Assembly (NCBI GenBank): GCA_946885605.1
Contig: CAMPGR010000131.1
Coordinates: 1-10,011 of the forward strand
DNA length: 10,011 nucleotides
Direction: 5' to 3'
From: an uncultured Pseudomonadota bacterium
Lineage (GTDB): Bacteria > Pseudomonadota > Gammaproteobacteria > Burkholderiales > SG8-41
The notes below the pieces were generated by a model. It saw only the letters and a list, made by a program, of their open reading frames with translations. It searched no databases and was not told the DNA's origin. Shown here piece after piece: positions 1 to 6,775 of the stretch (the stretch's first letter is position 1; the number at the start of each line of letters is the position of its first letter). A program made the position numbers and the translations under genes.

Positions 1-2640
1 GTGGCGGTCCGAGCGACAAAACAGAGTGTTACATTGAATAAACCGAGCACTTCCATCGACTTCGAAGCGGCTGCGATTTCCCGCCACACGCCCATGATGC
101 AGCAGTATCTGCGCATCAAGGCGCAGCATCCCGAGATGCTGCTCTTCTACCGCATGGGCGACTTCTACGAGATGTTCTTCGACGACGCGGAGCGCGCCGC
201 GCGGCTCCTCGACATCACGCTGACGACGCGCGGCGCGTCGGCCGGCGAGCCGATCAAGATGGCGGGCGTGCCGTATCACGCGGTGGATCAGTATCTCGCG
301 AAGCTGGTGAAGCTCGGCGAGTCGGTCGCGATCTGCGAGCAGATCGGCGATCCGAACACGTCGAAAGGTCCCGTCGAGCGCAAGGTGACGCGGATCGTGA
401 CGCCCGGCACGCTGACCGACTCGACGCTCCTCGAGGACAAGCGCGACAACGTCCTGCTCGCGCTCCATTCCCAGCGGGCGACGGCGGGTTTCGCATGGCT
501 TTCGCTCGCGTCCGGTCGCTTCAGCGTGATGGAAACCGCCGCTTCGAACCTTCCGCACGAGCTCGAGCGGCTGCGCCCGTCTGAGATTCTCGTCGAGGAC
601 GACAGCGAGGCGCCACCGCTTGCGAATGGCAGCACGGCGGTGAAGCGCTTGCCGCCGTGGCACTTCGACGCGGACGCCGCGCGCCGCAATCTCTGCCAGC
701 AGTTCGAAACGCGCGATCTTTCCGGCTTTGGCGCCGAAAACCTGCGCGTCGCGCTCGGCGCGGCGGGCGCGCTCCTCGAGTACGCGCGCGCGACGCAGGG
801 CACGGCGATCGCGCACGTGAAGTCGCTCACCGTGGAGCACGAGCGCGCGTTCGTGCGCATGGACCCGGCCACGCGCCGCAATCTCGAGCTCTCTGAAACG
901 ATCCGCGGCGAGCCGGCGCCAACGCTCTTCTCGCTGCTCGATGCTTGCGCAAGCGGGATGGGAAGCCGCTTCCTGCGTCACACGCTGCATCACCCGCTGC
1001 GCGATCGCGGGGCGCTGCGCGAGCGGCTCGCGGCGGTGCATGCGCTGATGGGCAGCTCCGGAGACGGCCCGCACGTCGCGCTCCGCGCGGATCTGAAGCG
1101 TTGCGTCGATGTGGAACGCATCACCGCGCGCATCGCGTTGAAGTCGGCGCGGCCGCGTGATCTCTCGGGACTCCGCGAGACGCTTACGCGGTTCCCTGCC
1201 ATTTCGTCTGTCCTTTCGCTTGCACCGGCGCCGCGGTTGGCCGAGCTTGCAACGGCGCTCTCGCCGCAGAACGCGCTGCACGCGCTGCTCGCCGCTGCGA
1301 TCAAGCCGGAGCCCGCCGCGGTGCTGCGCGAAGGCGGCGTCATCGCCGACGGCTTCGATGCCGAGCTCGACGAGCTGCGCGCGATCCAGACGAACTGCGG
1401 GCAGTTCCTGATGGATCTCGAAGCGCGCGAGCGGGCGCGAAGCGGGATTCCGAATCTCAAGGTCGAATACAACCGCGTGCACGGCTTCTACATCGAAGTC
1501 ACGCGCTCGCAGGCCGACAACGTGCCGGACGATTATCGGCGGCGGCAGACGCTCAAGAACGCCGAGCGCTTCATCACGCCGGAATTGAAGGCATTCGAGG
1601 ACAAGGCGCTCTCGGCGCAGGAGCGGGCGCTGGCGCGCGAGAAATTTCTCTTCGAGAAACTCCTCGACGATCTCGCACCGCATATCCCTGCGCTGCAGCG
1701 TGCGGCGGGCGCGCTCGCGGAACTCGACATGCTCGCGACCTTTGCCGAGCGCGCCGCGGCGCTCGACTGGGTCATGCCCGAGTTCGCCGACGAGCCGCTG
1801 ATCGAAATCGATGGCGGCCGGCACCCGGTCGTCGAAGCGCAGGTCGAGCACTTCATCGCAAACGATACGCGGCTCTCCGGCGCGCGCCAGCTCCTCATCG
1901 TGACCGGCCCCAACATGGGCGGCAAGTCGACCTACATGCGGCAGGTCGCGCTGATTGCGCTGCTCGCATGCTGCGGGTCGTTCGTGCCGGCGAAGCGCGC
2001 GCGGCTCGGGCCGGTCGACCAGATCTTCACGCGCATCGGCGCGGCGGACGATCTCGCCGGCGGCCGTTCGACGTTCATGGTGGAGATGACGGAGGCCGCT
2101 TACATCCTCCATCACGCGACGCCGGAGAGCCTCGTCCTGATGGACGAGATCGGGCGCGGCACTTCGACGTTCGACGGACTCGCGCTGGCGACGGCGATTG
2201 CGCGGCATCTCGTCGAGAAGAACCGCAGTCTCACGCTCTTCGCGACGCACTACTTCGAGCTGACGAAGCTCGCGGAGGAGTTCCGGCAGGCGGCGAACGT
2301 GCATCTCGATGCGGTGGAGCACAAGGATACGATCGTCTTCCTCCACAACGTCGAGGAAGGGCCGGCGAACGAAAGCTACGGGCTGCAGGTTGCGCAGCTC
2401 GCGGGCGTGCCGGCGGCGGTGATCCGCGCGGCGCGGAAAAATCTCGCGATATTGGAAGAGCACGGGCTCGCGGCCGGGCCGCAGCGCGATCTCTTCGCGG
2501 CCGCAGCCGCGGCGGAGGCGGCGGCGAAGGATGCGGTGCATCCGGTGGCGGAGGCGTTGCGCGCGGTCGATCCCGATGCGTTGAGCCCGAAAGAGGCGCT
2601 CGAGCTGATCTACCGGCTGCGCCGGCAGCTCGACGAGTGA
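1..2640 (+). CDS. mutS: DNA mismatch repair protein MutS
   Basis: MutS recognises mispaired or looped-out bases as a clamp-like dimer and recruits MutL in an ATP-dependent way. The mismatch-wedge motif G-D-F-Y-E is at residues 53-57 (F55 and E57 match E. coli F36/E38). Connector, lever and clamp regions follow. The ATPase has Walker [11 protein letters not shown] (635-644) and Walker B/signature [13 protein letters not shown] (711-723). The C-terminal tail carries QRDLF (828-832), which fits the beta-sliding-clamp consensus, and ends in a Pro-x-x-Ala-Leu helix typical of the tetramerisation tail. Length of 879 aa is slightly above E. coli (853). The extra residues lie mainly before the conserved HTPMMQQY (29-36). 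The GTG at base 1 is the window edge, so the true start is unsettled. TTG at 34 would give a more typical N-terminus, and the first ~19 codons are A-rich and unlike the rest of the gene. Identity is certain; only the start is in doubt. Confidence 0.97.
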   Translation: MAVRATKQSVTLNKPSTSIDFEAAAISRHTPMMQQYLRIKAQHPEMLLFYRMGDFYEMFFDDAERAARLLDITLTTRGASAGEPIKMAGVPYHAVDQYLAKLVKLGESVAICEQIGDPNTSKGPVERKVTRIVTPGTLTDSTLLEDKRDNVLLALHSQRATAGFAWLSLASGRFSVMETAASNLPHELERLRPSEILVEDDSEAPPLANGSTAVKRLPPWHFDADAARRNLCQQFETRDLSGFGAENLRVALGAAGALLEYARATQGTAIAHVKSLTVEHERAFVRMDPATRRNLELSETIRGEPAPTLFSLLDACASGMGSRFLRHTLHHPLRDRGALRERLAAVHALMGSSGDGPHVALRADLKRCVDVERITARIALKSARPRDLSGLRETLTRFPAISSVLSLAPAPRLAELATALSPQNALHALLAAAIKPEPAAVLREGGVIADGFDAELDELRAIQTNCGQFLMDLEARERARSGIPNLKVEYNRVHGFYIEVTRSQADNVPDDYRRRQTLKNAERFITPELKAFEDKALSAQERALAREKFLFEKLLDDLAPHIPALQRAAGALAELDMLATFAERAAALDWVMPEFADEPLIEIDGGRHPVVEAQVEHFIANDTRLSGARQLLIVTGPNMGGKSTYMRQVALIALLACCGSFVPAKRARLGPVDQIFTRIGAADDLAGGRSTFMVEMTEAAYILHHATPESLVLMDEIGRGTSTFDGLALATAIARHLVEKNRSLTLFATHYFELTKLAEEFRQAANVHLDAVEHKDTIVFLHNVEEGPANESYGLQVAQLAGVPAAVIRAARKNLAILEEHGLAAGPQRDLFAAAAAAEAAAKDAVHPVAEALRAVDPDALSPKEALELIYRLRRQLDE

Positions 2641-2677
2641 CCGCACGAGCTGTCTTCCAGGCACCCTTCTGTTCGTC

Positions 2678-2699
2678 ATTCCGGACAGTGATCCGGAAT
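2678..2699. repeat. REP-like palindrome at mutS 3' end
   Basis: A perfect inverted repeat, ATTCCGGA (2678-2685) and TCCGGAAT (2692-2699), is separated by CAGTGA. It sits in a GTCATTCC...GGAATCCAG context that resembles short dispersed palindromes common in proteobacterial intergenic DNA, such as the ATTCC-N-GGAAT type. It falls 38 bases after the mutS stop and overlaps the candidate GTG start of the next gene. No T-run follows, so it is not a normal terminator. Copy number in the genome cannot be judged here. Confidence 0.55.
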
Positions 2700-3611
2700 C
2701 CAGCACGCGTCGCGGCGGTCATTGCGTTGTGGTGCGCGGTCACCGCAGCTTCCGCCGCCGGCTTCACCTTCGCCGCGCTAGGCGACGCGCCGTACTACGA
2801 TCACGAAGAGCAGGCCTTCTTCGACATGATCGGCGAAATGAACGCCGAGCCGCTCGCCTTCGCCGTGCACGTCGGCGATTTCAAGAGCGGCTACAGCGAG
2901 TGCGGCGACGCGCTCTACCAGCAGCGGAAAGAGTGGTTCAACCTCTCGCGCCATCCCTTCGTGCTCGTGCCGGGCGACAACGACTGGACCGACTGCTGGC
3001 GCGCGCTCGCCGGGCGTTACGATCCGCGCGAGCGCATGCAGAAGTTGCGCGAAGTGTTTTATGCCGATGCAGAGAGCTTCGGCAAGCGCCGCCTTCCCTT
3101 AACGCGTCAGTCCGACAGGGACGTGCCGCGTCCCTACCCCGAGCACGCGCGCTGGATTCACGAGCGCGTCGTGTTCGCGACGCTCAACGTGCCGGGGAGC
3201 GACAACAATTTCGCTCGCGATCGCGCCGAACACCAGGAGCGCGACGCCGCGGTGCGCGAATGGATCTCGGCGGCCTTCCGCCTCGCGCGCGAGCAGAAGC
3301 TCGCAGCCGTTGTCCTCATCATGCAGGCGAATCCGTGGTCCGTGACGGGCCCGCGGCGCGCCGCGTTCGCGCGATTCTTCGAAACACTCATCTCGGAGAC
3401 GCTGGATTTCAGCGGCGAGGTCGTGCTGATCCACGGCGACACGCACCGCTACCGCGTGGATCAGCCGCTGCGCCATCCGGAGGCGCGCCGGCCGATCCGC
3501 AATTTCACCCGAATCGAGGTGTTCGGCTCGCCGAGCGTGAATTGGGTGCGCGTGCGGGTAGAGGACGTCGAAGGAAAGCTGAAGTTCGAGGCGACGCCGG
3601 CGGGTCAGTGA
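2688..3611 (+). CDS. secreted metallophosphatase-like protein
   Basis: Probably a metal-dependent phosphoesterase-fold protein exported from the cytoplasm; substrate unknown. From GTG 2688 the product (307 aa) begins with a signal-peptide-like stretch: Arg residues at 3 and 7, a hydrophobic core, and an Ala-rich end near residue 25. Calcineurin-like metal motifs occur in order: GD at 32-33, HVGDF with D64, PGDND at 95-99 where GNHE is usual, and HGDTHRY at 249-255 where a GHxH-type motif is usual. An internal MQANPW occupies the place where a histidine is often found. The motifs support the superfamily but are divergent, so activity is not assured. Start choice: GTG 2637 would overlap the mutS stop (GTGA) and add 17 residues, but those codons are atypical and cross a repeat-like palindrome. 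GTG 2688 lies in the loop of that palindrome and has no clear ribosome-binding site, so neither start is ideal. It is co-directional with mutS and probably co-transcribed. Confidence 0.75.
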   Translation: MIRNPARVAAVIALWCAVTAASAAGFTFAALGDAPYYDHEEQAFFDMIGEMNAEPLAFAVHVGDFKSGYSECGDALYQQRKEWFNLSRHPFVLVPGDNDWTDCWRALAGRYDPRERMQKLREVFYADAESFGKRRLPLTRQSDRDVPRPYPEHARWIHERVVFATLNVPGSDNNFARDRAEHQERDAAVREWISAAFRLAREQKLAAVVLIMQANPWSVTGPRRAAFARFFETLISETLDFSGEVVLIHGDTHRYRVDQPLRHPEARRPIRNFTRIEVFGSPSVNWVRVRVEDVEGKLKFEATPAGQ

Positions 3612-4087
3612 TGATGATGCCCGTGCGGGCCGTGAACGTGGCCGTGCTGGCGCTCCTCTTCCGTCGCCGAGCGCACGCCTGAAACGGTGCACGCGAAATC
3701 GAGCGTTTGCCCCGCGAGCGGATGGTTGCCATCGACGACGACCTTGTCGTCGGCGATATCCGTCACGGTGTAAACGAGCGTTTCGCCCGAAGCGCTGCTG
3801 CGCCCCTCGAACTGCATGCCGACGCCGACATTGTCCGGGAACTTCTCGCGCGGCTCGACGTGCACCAGCTCCGCATCGTACTCCCCGAACGCATCTTCCG
3901 GCTCCAGACGGACGCGGCAACTGTCGCCCACGTCATTCCCGTCGAGCGCGCGCTCGACGAGAGGGAATATGCCGTCGTAGCCGCCGTGCAGATACTCGAT
4001 CGGCTCGTCGGTCCTCTCGATCAGGTTGCCGTCGACGTCGAACAGCTCGTAGTCGAGCGCGACTACCGTATCCTTCGCTACCTGCAT
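3605..4087 (-). CDS. slyD: SlyD-type FKBP peptidyl-prolyl isomerase
   Basis: A cytoplasmic peptidyl-prolyl cis-trans isomerase and chaperone of the SlyD branch of FKBPs, a family that also binds nickel and feeds [NiFe]-hydrogenase or urease maturation in some bacteria. The 160-aa product shows the FKBP core with an insert-in-flap domain at about residues 70-120. Hallmarks are PEDAFGEY (63-70) and DGNHPLAG (119-126). A short histidine tail at 148-160 contains eight His and is much shorter than the ~50-residue metal-binding tail of E. coli SlyD. The ATG at 4087 has AAGGAT (4094-4099) seven bases upstream, inside the end of bcp. The two genes overlap by 10 bp, so translation is probably coupled. 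Its TGA at 3605-3607 lies inside the last codons of the convergent phosphatase gene (7-bp overlap). Family assignment is firm; the nickel role is inferred from the tail. Confidence 0.93.
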   Translation of the reverse strand: MQVAKDTVVALDYELFDVDGNLIERTDEPIEYLHGGYDGIFPLVERALDGNDVGDSCRVRLEPEDAFGEYDAELVHVEPREKFPDNVGVGMQFEGRSSASGETLVYTVTDIADDKVVVDGNHPLAGQTLDFACTVSGVRSATEEERQHGHVHGPHGHHHH

Positions 4088-4554
4088 TTGCCTATCCTTT
4101 TCACGAGGTCCAGTACTTCCACCGCATGCCCGCGCGGGTTCACCCCGTACATCGTATGTTGCAGCGTGCCCTTACGATCGATGATGAACGTCGAGCGCTG
4201 TATCCCGAGGCGCCGCCTGCCGTCCATCTCCTTTTCCTGGAGCACGCCATACTTGCGACACACCTCGCCCTCGACGTCCGCGAGCAACTGTACGGACAGA
4301 CCATGCCTGTCGCGGAAAGATCCATGGCTCAGGCAATCGTCCATGCTGACCCCGAGCACCACGGTCTTGAGATGCTTGAATTCGCTCTCGAGATCGCTGA
4401 AGTCGATTGCTTCCATGGTGCAGCCCGGGGTGCCGTCCTTGGGATAGAAATAGAGCACGACGTTATGGTGATTCCTGAAAGTCTCAAGACTCACCATGCT
4501 CATATCGGCGTCGGGCAGATCGAACACCGGCGCGCGCTCACCCGGTCGCAACAT
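4078..4554 (-). CDS. bcp: peroxiredoxin, Bcp/PrxQ family
   Basis: A thiol peroxidase of the AhpC/TSA superfamily that reduces hydrogen peroxide and organic hydroperoxides in the cytoplasm. From ATG 4554 the 158-aa product matches the family length (~156). It has the motif YPKDGTPGCT, with peroxidatic Cys at residue 45, the same number as in E. coli Bcp. The usual resolving Cys five residues later is Ile50, and the alternative PrxQ helix-3 position (in SFRDRHG, about residue 81) is Arg. Remaining cysteines are C74, C99 and C157, so the recycling mechanism may be 1-Cys or use an unusual partner. The reading frame is open up to ATG 4650, but the peroxiredoxin fold begins at MLRPGERAP, and the longer version would run into the roxA promoter. 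GAGGAG at 4569-4574 is 14 bases from the chosen ATG, which is a long spacing. It is first gene of a bcp-slyD unit. Confidence 0.92.
   Translation of the reverse strand: MLRPGERAPVFDLPDADMSMVSLETFRNHHNVVLYFYPKDGTPGCTMEAIDFSDLESEFKHLKTVVLGVSMDDCLSHGSFRDRHGLSVQLLADVEGEVCRKYGVLQEKEMDGRRRLGIQRSTFIIDRKGTLQHTMYGVNPRGHAVEVLDLVKRIGKCR
4094..4099 (-). promoter_or_regulatory. slyD ribosome-binding site
   Basis: AAGGAT on the minus strand lies seven bases before the slyD ATG, within the 3' end of bcp. It supports ATG 4087 as the start and translation of slyD from a shared bcp-slyD mRNA. Confidence 0.6.
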
Positions 4555-4590
4555 AAGATTGGATTTCACTCCTCGATCGATTCTATCCGA

Positions 4591-4620
4591 ATTTTGTGGA
4601 GTGCGGAGGCAAGCGGTCAA
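4591..4620 (-). promoter_or_regulatory. candidate promoter of bcp-slyD
   Basis: On the minus strand TTGACC (4615-4620) and CAAAAT (4591-4596) are separated by 18 bases, giving moderate matches to sigma-70 -35 and -10 boxes. Transcription would begin near 4584, leaving a leader of about 30 bases that includes GAGGAG at 4569-4574. A second -10-like box, TAGAAT (4580-4585), lies just downstream but has no well-spaced -35 element. Confidence 0.35.
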
Positions 4621-4663
4621 GCGCGCCGCGCGCGCCCGCGATCGGGTCATGCGGCGGCGGTTC

Positions 4664-4671
4664 TATATAAT
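4664..4671 (+). promoter_or_regulatory. -10 box of roxA, possibly leaderless
   Basis: TATATAAT contains a perfect TATAAT (4666-4671) in strongly GC-rich surroundings. It ends only nine bases before the roxA ATG at 4681. Initiation at the normal 6-8 base distance would start the mRNA at about 4678, leaving almost no leader, and there is no Shine-Dalgarno sequence. No good -35 hexamer is visible at 16-18 bases upstream. Confidence 0.45.
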
Positions 4672-4680
4672 CCGCGCACC

Positions 4681-5808
4681 ATGCAAGCCACGATGCTCGC
4701 CGGGCTGGACGCCGGGTCGTTCTTGCGCCGTCACTGGCAGAAGCGGCGGCTGCTTGCACGCCGCGCGCTTGCCGCGTACGAAAACTTCGTCACGCGCGAG
4801 ACGCTCTTCGAGCTTGCAACGCGCGCCGACGTGCAGTCGCGGCTCGTCACGCGCACCGGCCGGCGCTGGAACGTCGAGCACGGTCCGTTCTCGCGCAAAA
4901 CGCTCGCACGTCAGCCCGAGCGCGGATGGACGCTGCTCGTGCAAGGCGTGAACGAAGTGCTGCCGCGCGCGCAGGCGCTGCTCGCCGAGTTCGACTTCAT
5001 CCCGTACGCGCGGCTCGACGATGTCATGGTGAGCTACGCCCCGACGGGCGGCGGAGTCGGGCCGCATTTCGACAGCTACGATGTCTTCCTGCTGCAGGTC
5101 GCCGGCACGCGGCTCTGGCGCGTGAGCCGCCAGCGCGATCTCGCGCTCGTCGAGGGCGCACCGCTCAAGCTGCTCAAGCGCTTCCGCGCCGAGCGCGAAT
5201 GGCGGCTCGCGCCGGGCGACATGCTCTACCTGCCGCCGCACGTCGCGCACGACGGGATCGCGGTCGATGAGGCCCTCACCGCGTCGATCGGGTTCCGCGC
5301 GCCCGGCGCCCGCGAAGCGGCCGCGCGCTTCCTGGAGTTCCTGCAGGACGAGCTCGCGCTCGACGGCGAGTATCGCGATCCGGAGTTGCGCCCGGCGCGA
5401 CGCCCGGGAGAGATCGGACGCGACATGCTGCACAAGGTGGCGCGCATGCTGGATCGGATCGAATGGCGCGACGCGGACGTGCTCGCGTTTCTCGGCCAGT
5501 ACCTCACCGAGCCGAAAGCGCACATCGTGTTCGAGCGGCCGCCGCGGCCGCTGTCGCCCGCCACGTTCGCGCACCGCGTCGCGCGCGCGGGGCTCGCGCT
5601 CGATCTCAGGACGCAGATGCTCTATCGCGGTCGCATGATGTTCATCAACGGCGAGCGGCACGTGCTCGGCGCGCCAGCCGCGCGACTCATGTCGACGCTT
5701 GCCGACCGCCGGCGATTGGCGCCGCCGCTCGAGCTCGATCGGGAAGCGGCAGAGTTGCTTTACCAATGGTATCGCGCGGGCTATATTGTTCCGGGCCACA
5801 CCGCGTGA
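4681..5808 (+). CDS. roxA: cupin/JmjC-type ribosomal protein arginine hydroxylase
   Basis: Resembles RoxA/YcfD, a 2-oxoglutarate- and Fe(II)-dependent oxygenase that hydroxylates an arginine of ribosomal protein L16. The 375-aa product equals the family size (E. coli 373). An N-terminal region with PFSRKTLARQ and WTLLVQGVN leads into the JmjC/cupin core. The core has the metal ligands H129 and D131 in GPHFDSYDVF and H190 in LPPHVAHDG, followed by SIGFRAP. The rest (about 215-375) is the helical dimerisation and winged-helix part. ATG 4681 is chosen because homology begins there. The frame stays open upstream to 4126, but that part is the antisense of bcp and slyD. There is no ribosome-binding site; see the -10 box just upstream. 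It is divergent from bcp and followed 22 bp later by a co-directional gene. Substrate is inferred from family membership. Confidence 0.9.
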   Translation: MQATMLAGLDAGSFLRRHWQKRRLLARRALAAYENFVTRETLFELATRADVQSRLVTRTGRRWNVEHGPFSRKTLARQPERGWTLLVQGVNEVLPRAQALLAEFDFIPYARLDDVMVSYAPTGGGVGPHFDSYDVFLLQVAGTRLWRVSRQRDLALVEGAPLKLLKRFRAEREWRLAPGDMLYLPPHVAHDGIAVDEALTASIGFRAPGAREAAARFLEFLQDELALDGEYRDPELRPARRPGEIGRDMLHKVARMLDRIEWRDADVLAFLGQYLTEPKAHIVFERPPRPLSPATFAHRVARAGLALDLRTQMLYRGRMMFINGERHVLGAPAARLMSTLADRRRLAPPLELDREAAELLYQWYRAGYIVPGHTA

Positions 5809-5830
5809 TTCCGTTTACGCGTCTTGCATA

Positions 5831-6331
5831 ATGGAAAGCTCCCACAATCTCCCCAACGCCGAATACCGTCGTTTCGAAAGCATGCGCGAGTATGAAGAAG
5901 TCATCGACCGCATGATTCCGCAGACGATCCGCACCATCCGGGTTTTCGACCGTTCGCTGGGTCAGAGCTACAACACCCCGGAGCGGTTCGAGCTGCTGCG
6001 GCAGTTTCTGCTCGCATCGCGCGTGAACCGGCTCATGATCGCGCTGCACGACACCGCCCGGCTGAAACGGGACTGTCCACGCATGCTCGCGCTCATGCAG
6101 CAGTTCAGCCATGCGGTCAGCATCCGCGAAACGCTGCGTCCGGCGAAGCTCGTCTACGATCCGTTCGTCATTTTCGATGCATCGCATTACGTGCACCGCT
6201 TCCACTACGACCACCTGCGTGCGGCAGAGGGCACCAACGACGTGCTCGGCGCGCAGCAGCTTATCGACCGCTTCAGCGAGATCTGGGAGGCATGCGGCCC
6301 GGCGCTCTCCACGCATGTAAGCGGGCTGTAA
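5831..6331 (+). CDS. conserved-looking hypothetical protein after roxA
   Basis: I cannot assign a function with confidence. From ATG 5831 the product is 166 aa, soluble, with no signal peptide or membrane segment. It has alternating helix and strand character. Notable segments are RTIRVFDRSLGQSY (34-47), RLMIALHD (67-74), KLVYDPFVIFDASHY (106-120) and VHRFHYDHLRAAEG (121-134), rich in His, Asp and Tyr. The pattern of two short hydrophobic strands ending in polar His/Asp groups recalls the small DUF7931-like proteins of betaproteobacteria, with a loose likeness to phospholipase-D folds. I treat both as unproven. The frame extends upstream to 5699 over the end of roxA. ATG 5831 is preferred because of the 22-bp gap to the roxA stop, although no Shine-Dalgarno sequence precedes it. 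Probably co-transcribed with roxA. Confidence 0.75.
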   Translation: MESSHNLPNAEYRRFESMREYEEVIDRMIPQTIRTIRVFDRSLGQSYNTPERFELLRQFLLASRVNRLMIALHDTARLKRDCPRMLALMQQFSHAVSIRETLRPAKLVYDPFVIFDASHYVHRFHYDHLRAAEGTNDVLGAQQLIDRFSEIWEACGPALSTHVSGL

Positions 6332-6365
6332 GCTCGCATCCGGATAATCCGTTGAATTTTTTTTT
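6321..6365 (+). terminator. possible weak terminator with T9 run
   Basis: GCGGGCT-GTA-AGCTCGC (6321-6337) can pair with one G-U and spans the stop codon of the preceding gene. A small CGGATAATCCG palindrome follows at 6341-6351, then nine T residues (6357-6365). The T-run is 19 bases from the first stem, so classical intrinsic termination is uncertain. The AT-rich run could instead be an upstream element for the next gene. Confidence 0.3.
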
Positions 6366-6463
6366 GCGGGTAGTGTCGTAGGTACGGTGTAGAGCCGGGC
6401 GCGGCCATCCGGCCGCTCGTGGTCAGCTCCGTTTAACTTGTTAATCTGTAGAGGAAAAAAAAC
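6332..6463 (+). promoter_or_regulatory. leader region of the small lipoprotein gene
   Basis: This 132-bp gap must hold any dedicated promoter of the lipoprotein gene. TTGAAT (6352-6357) could be a -35 box, but I see no convincing -10 at the right distance. A GC stem-loop, GCGGCC (6401-6406) / GGCCGC (6411-6416), lies in the likely 5' untranslated region. The last 30 bases are AT-rich and contain the ribosome-binding site AGAGGA at 6450-6455. Confidence 0.35.
6450..6455 (+). promoter_or_regulatory. strong ribosome-binding site of the lipoprotein
   Basis: AGAGGA is followed by an A-rich spacer of eight bases before ATG 6464. It is the clearest Shine-Dalgarno site in the window and fixes the start of the lipoprotein. 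Confidence 0.7.
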
Positions 6464-6709
6464 ATGAAGCGCTCGATTATTCTGGCATTTTTGCTGGCGG
6501 GTGGGCTCGGTCTGAGCGGTTGCGGTGACAAGCCGGCGCCGCCTGCCGCACCCAAGAAGTCGGAGCCGGCACCTCCACCGGCACCCGCTCCCAAGCCCGA
6601 GACGGCACCGACTCCGGCGCCGAAGCCCGATGGCGGCACCAGCACGGCGCCGACCACTCCGGCGCCTGCGCCGGGCGGCGAGATGAAGAAGGAAGAAGAG
6701 AAGAAGTAG
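6464..6709 (+). CDS. small Pro/Ala-rich lipoprotein
   Basis: A predicted membrane-anchored lipoprotein of 81 aa, function unknown. Residues 1-20 form a lipoprotein signal peptide: basic MKRS, a hydrophobic core and lipobox LSGC with Cys20 as the lipidation site. The mature part is low-complexity, with about 19 prolines in 62 residues in PAP/KPE/TPAP units, then a charged EMKKEEEKK end. Such tails are typically extended and could span periplasm or peptidoglycan, but no domain is recognised. Asp follows Gly after Cys (C-G-D), so the +2 residue does not itself signal inner-membrane retention; an outer-membrane destination is plausible. Start is well supported: AGAGGA lies eight bases before the ATG. 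The gene stands alone between its own leader and a strong terminator, which suggests an independent and well-expressed transcript. Confidence 0.82.
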   Translation: MKRSIILAFLLAGGLGLSGCGDKPAPPAAPKKSEPAPPPAPAPKPETAPTPAPKPDGGTSTAPTTPAPAPGGEMKKEEEKK

Positions 6710-6733
6710 GCTTTCGTCATTGCCTCATGTCAC

Positions 6734-6765
6734 AAAAAAACCGGCCCTGCGGGGCCGGTTTTTTT
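6734..6765. terminator. symmetric intrinsic terminator, likely bidirectional
   Basis: A7-CCGGCCC (6734-6747), loop TGCG, then GGGCCGG-T7 (6752-6765) form a perfect 14-bp stem. On the plus strand it gives a GC stem with a T7 tail 25 bases after the lipoprotein stop. On the minus strand the A7 becomes T7, so it can also stop the convergent transcript from the gene ending at 6821. Confidence 0.9.
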
Positions 6766-6775
6766 GCCTGTTGTT

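Noticed and set aside
1968..2687. Upstream extension of the phosphatase frame across the mutS ATPase domain
   Set aside because: This part is an out-of-frame reading of mutS with Arg/Gly-rich low-quality protein; the real gene begins near its signal peptide.
3099..3920. 273-aa minus-strand ORF over slyD and the phosphatase gene
   Set aside because: Out of frame with slyD and antisense to the phosphatase gene; no domain recognised.
4663..5799. 378-aa minus-strand ORF opposite roxA
   Set aside because: Arg/Glu-rich shadow typical of GC-rich antisense frames; roxA has intact family motifs on the other strand.
5687..6316. 209-aa minus-strand ORF opposite the gene after roxA
   Set aside because: The plus-strand frame has the more natural protein composition and operon position; the minus frame is probably a shadow, though this pair is the least certain.
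6433..6720. 95-aa Gly-rich minus-strand ORF opposite the lipoprotein
   Set aside because: It is the complement of the Pro/Ala repeats and has no start signals; the plus strand has RBS, lipobox and terminator.
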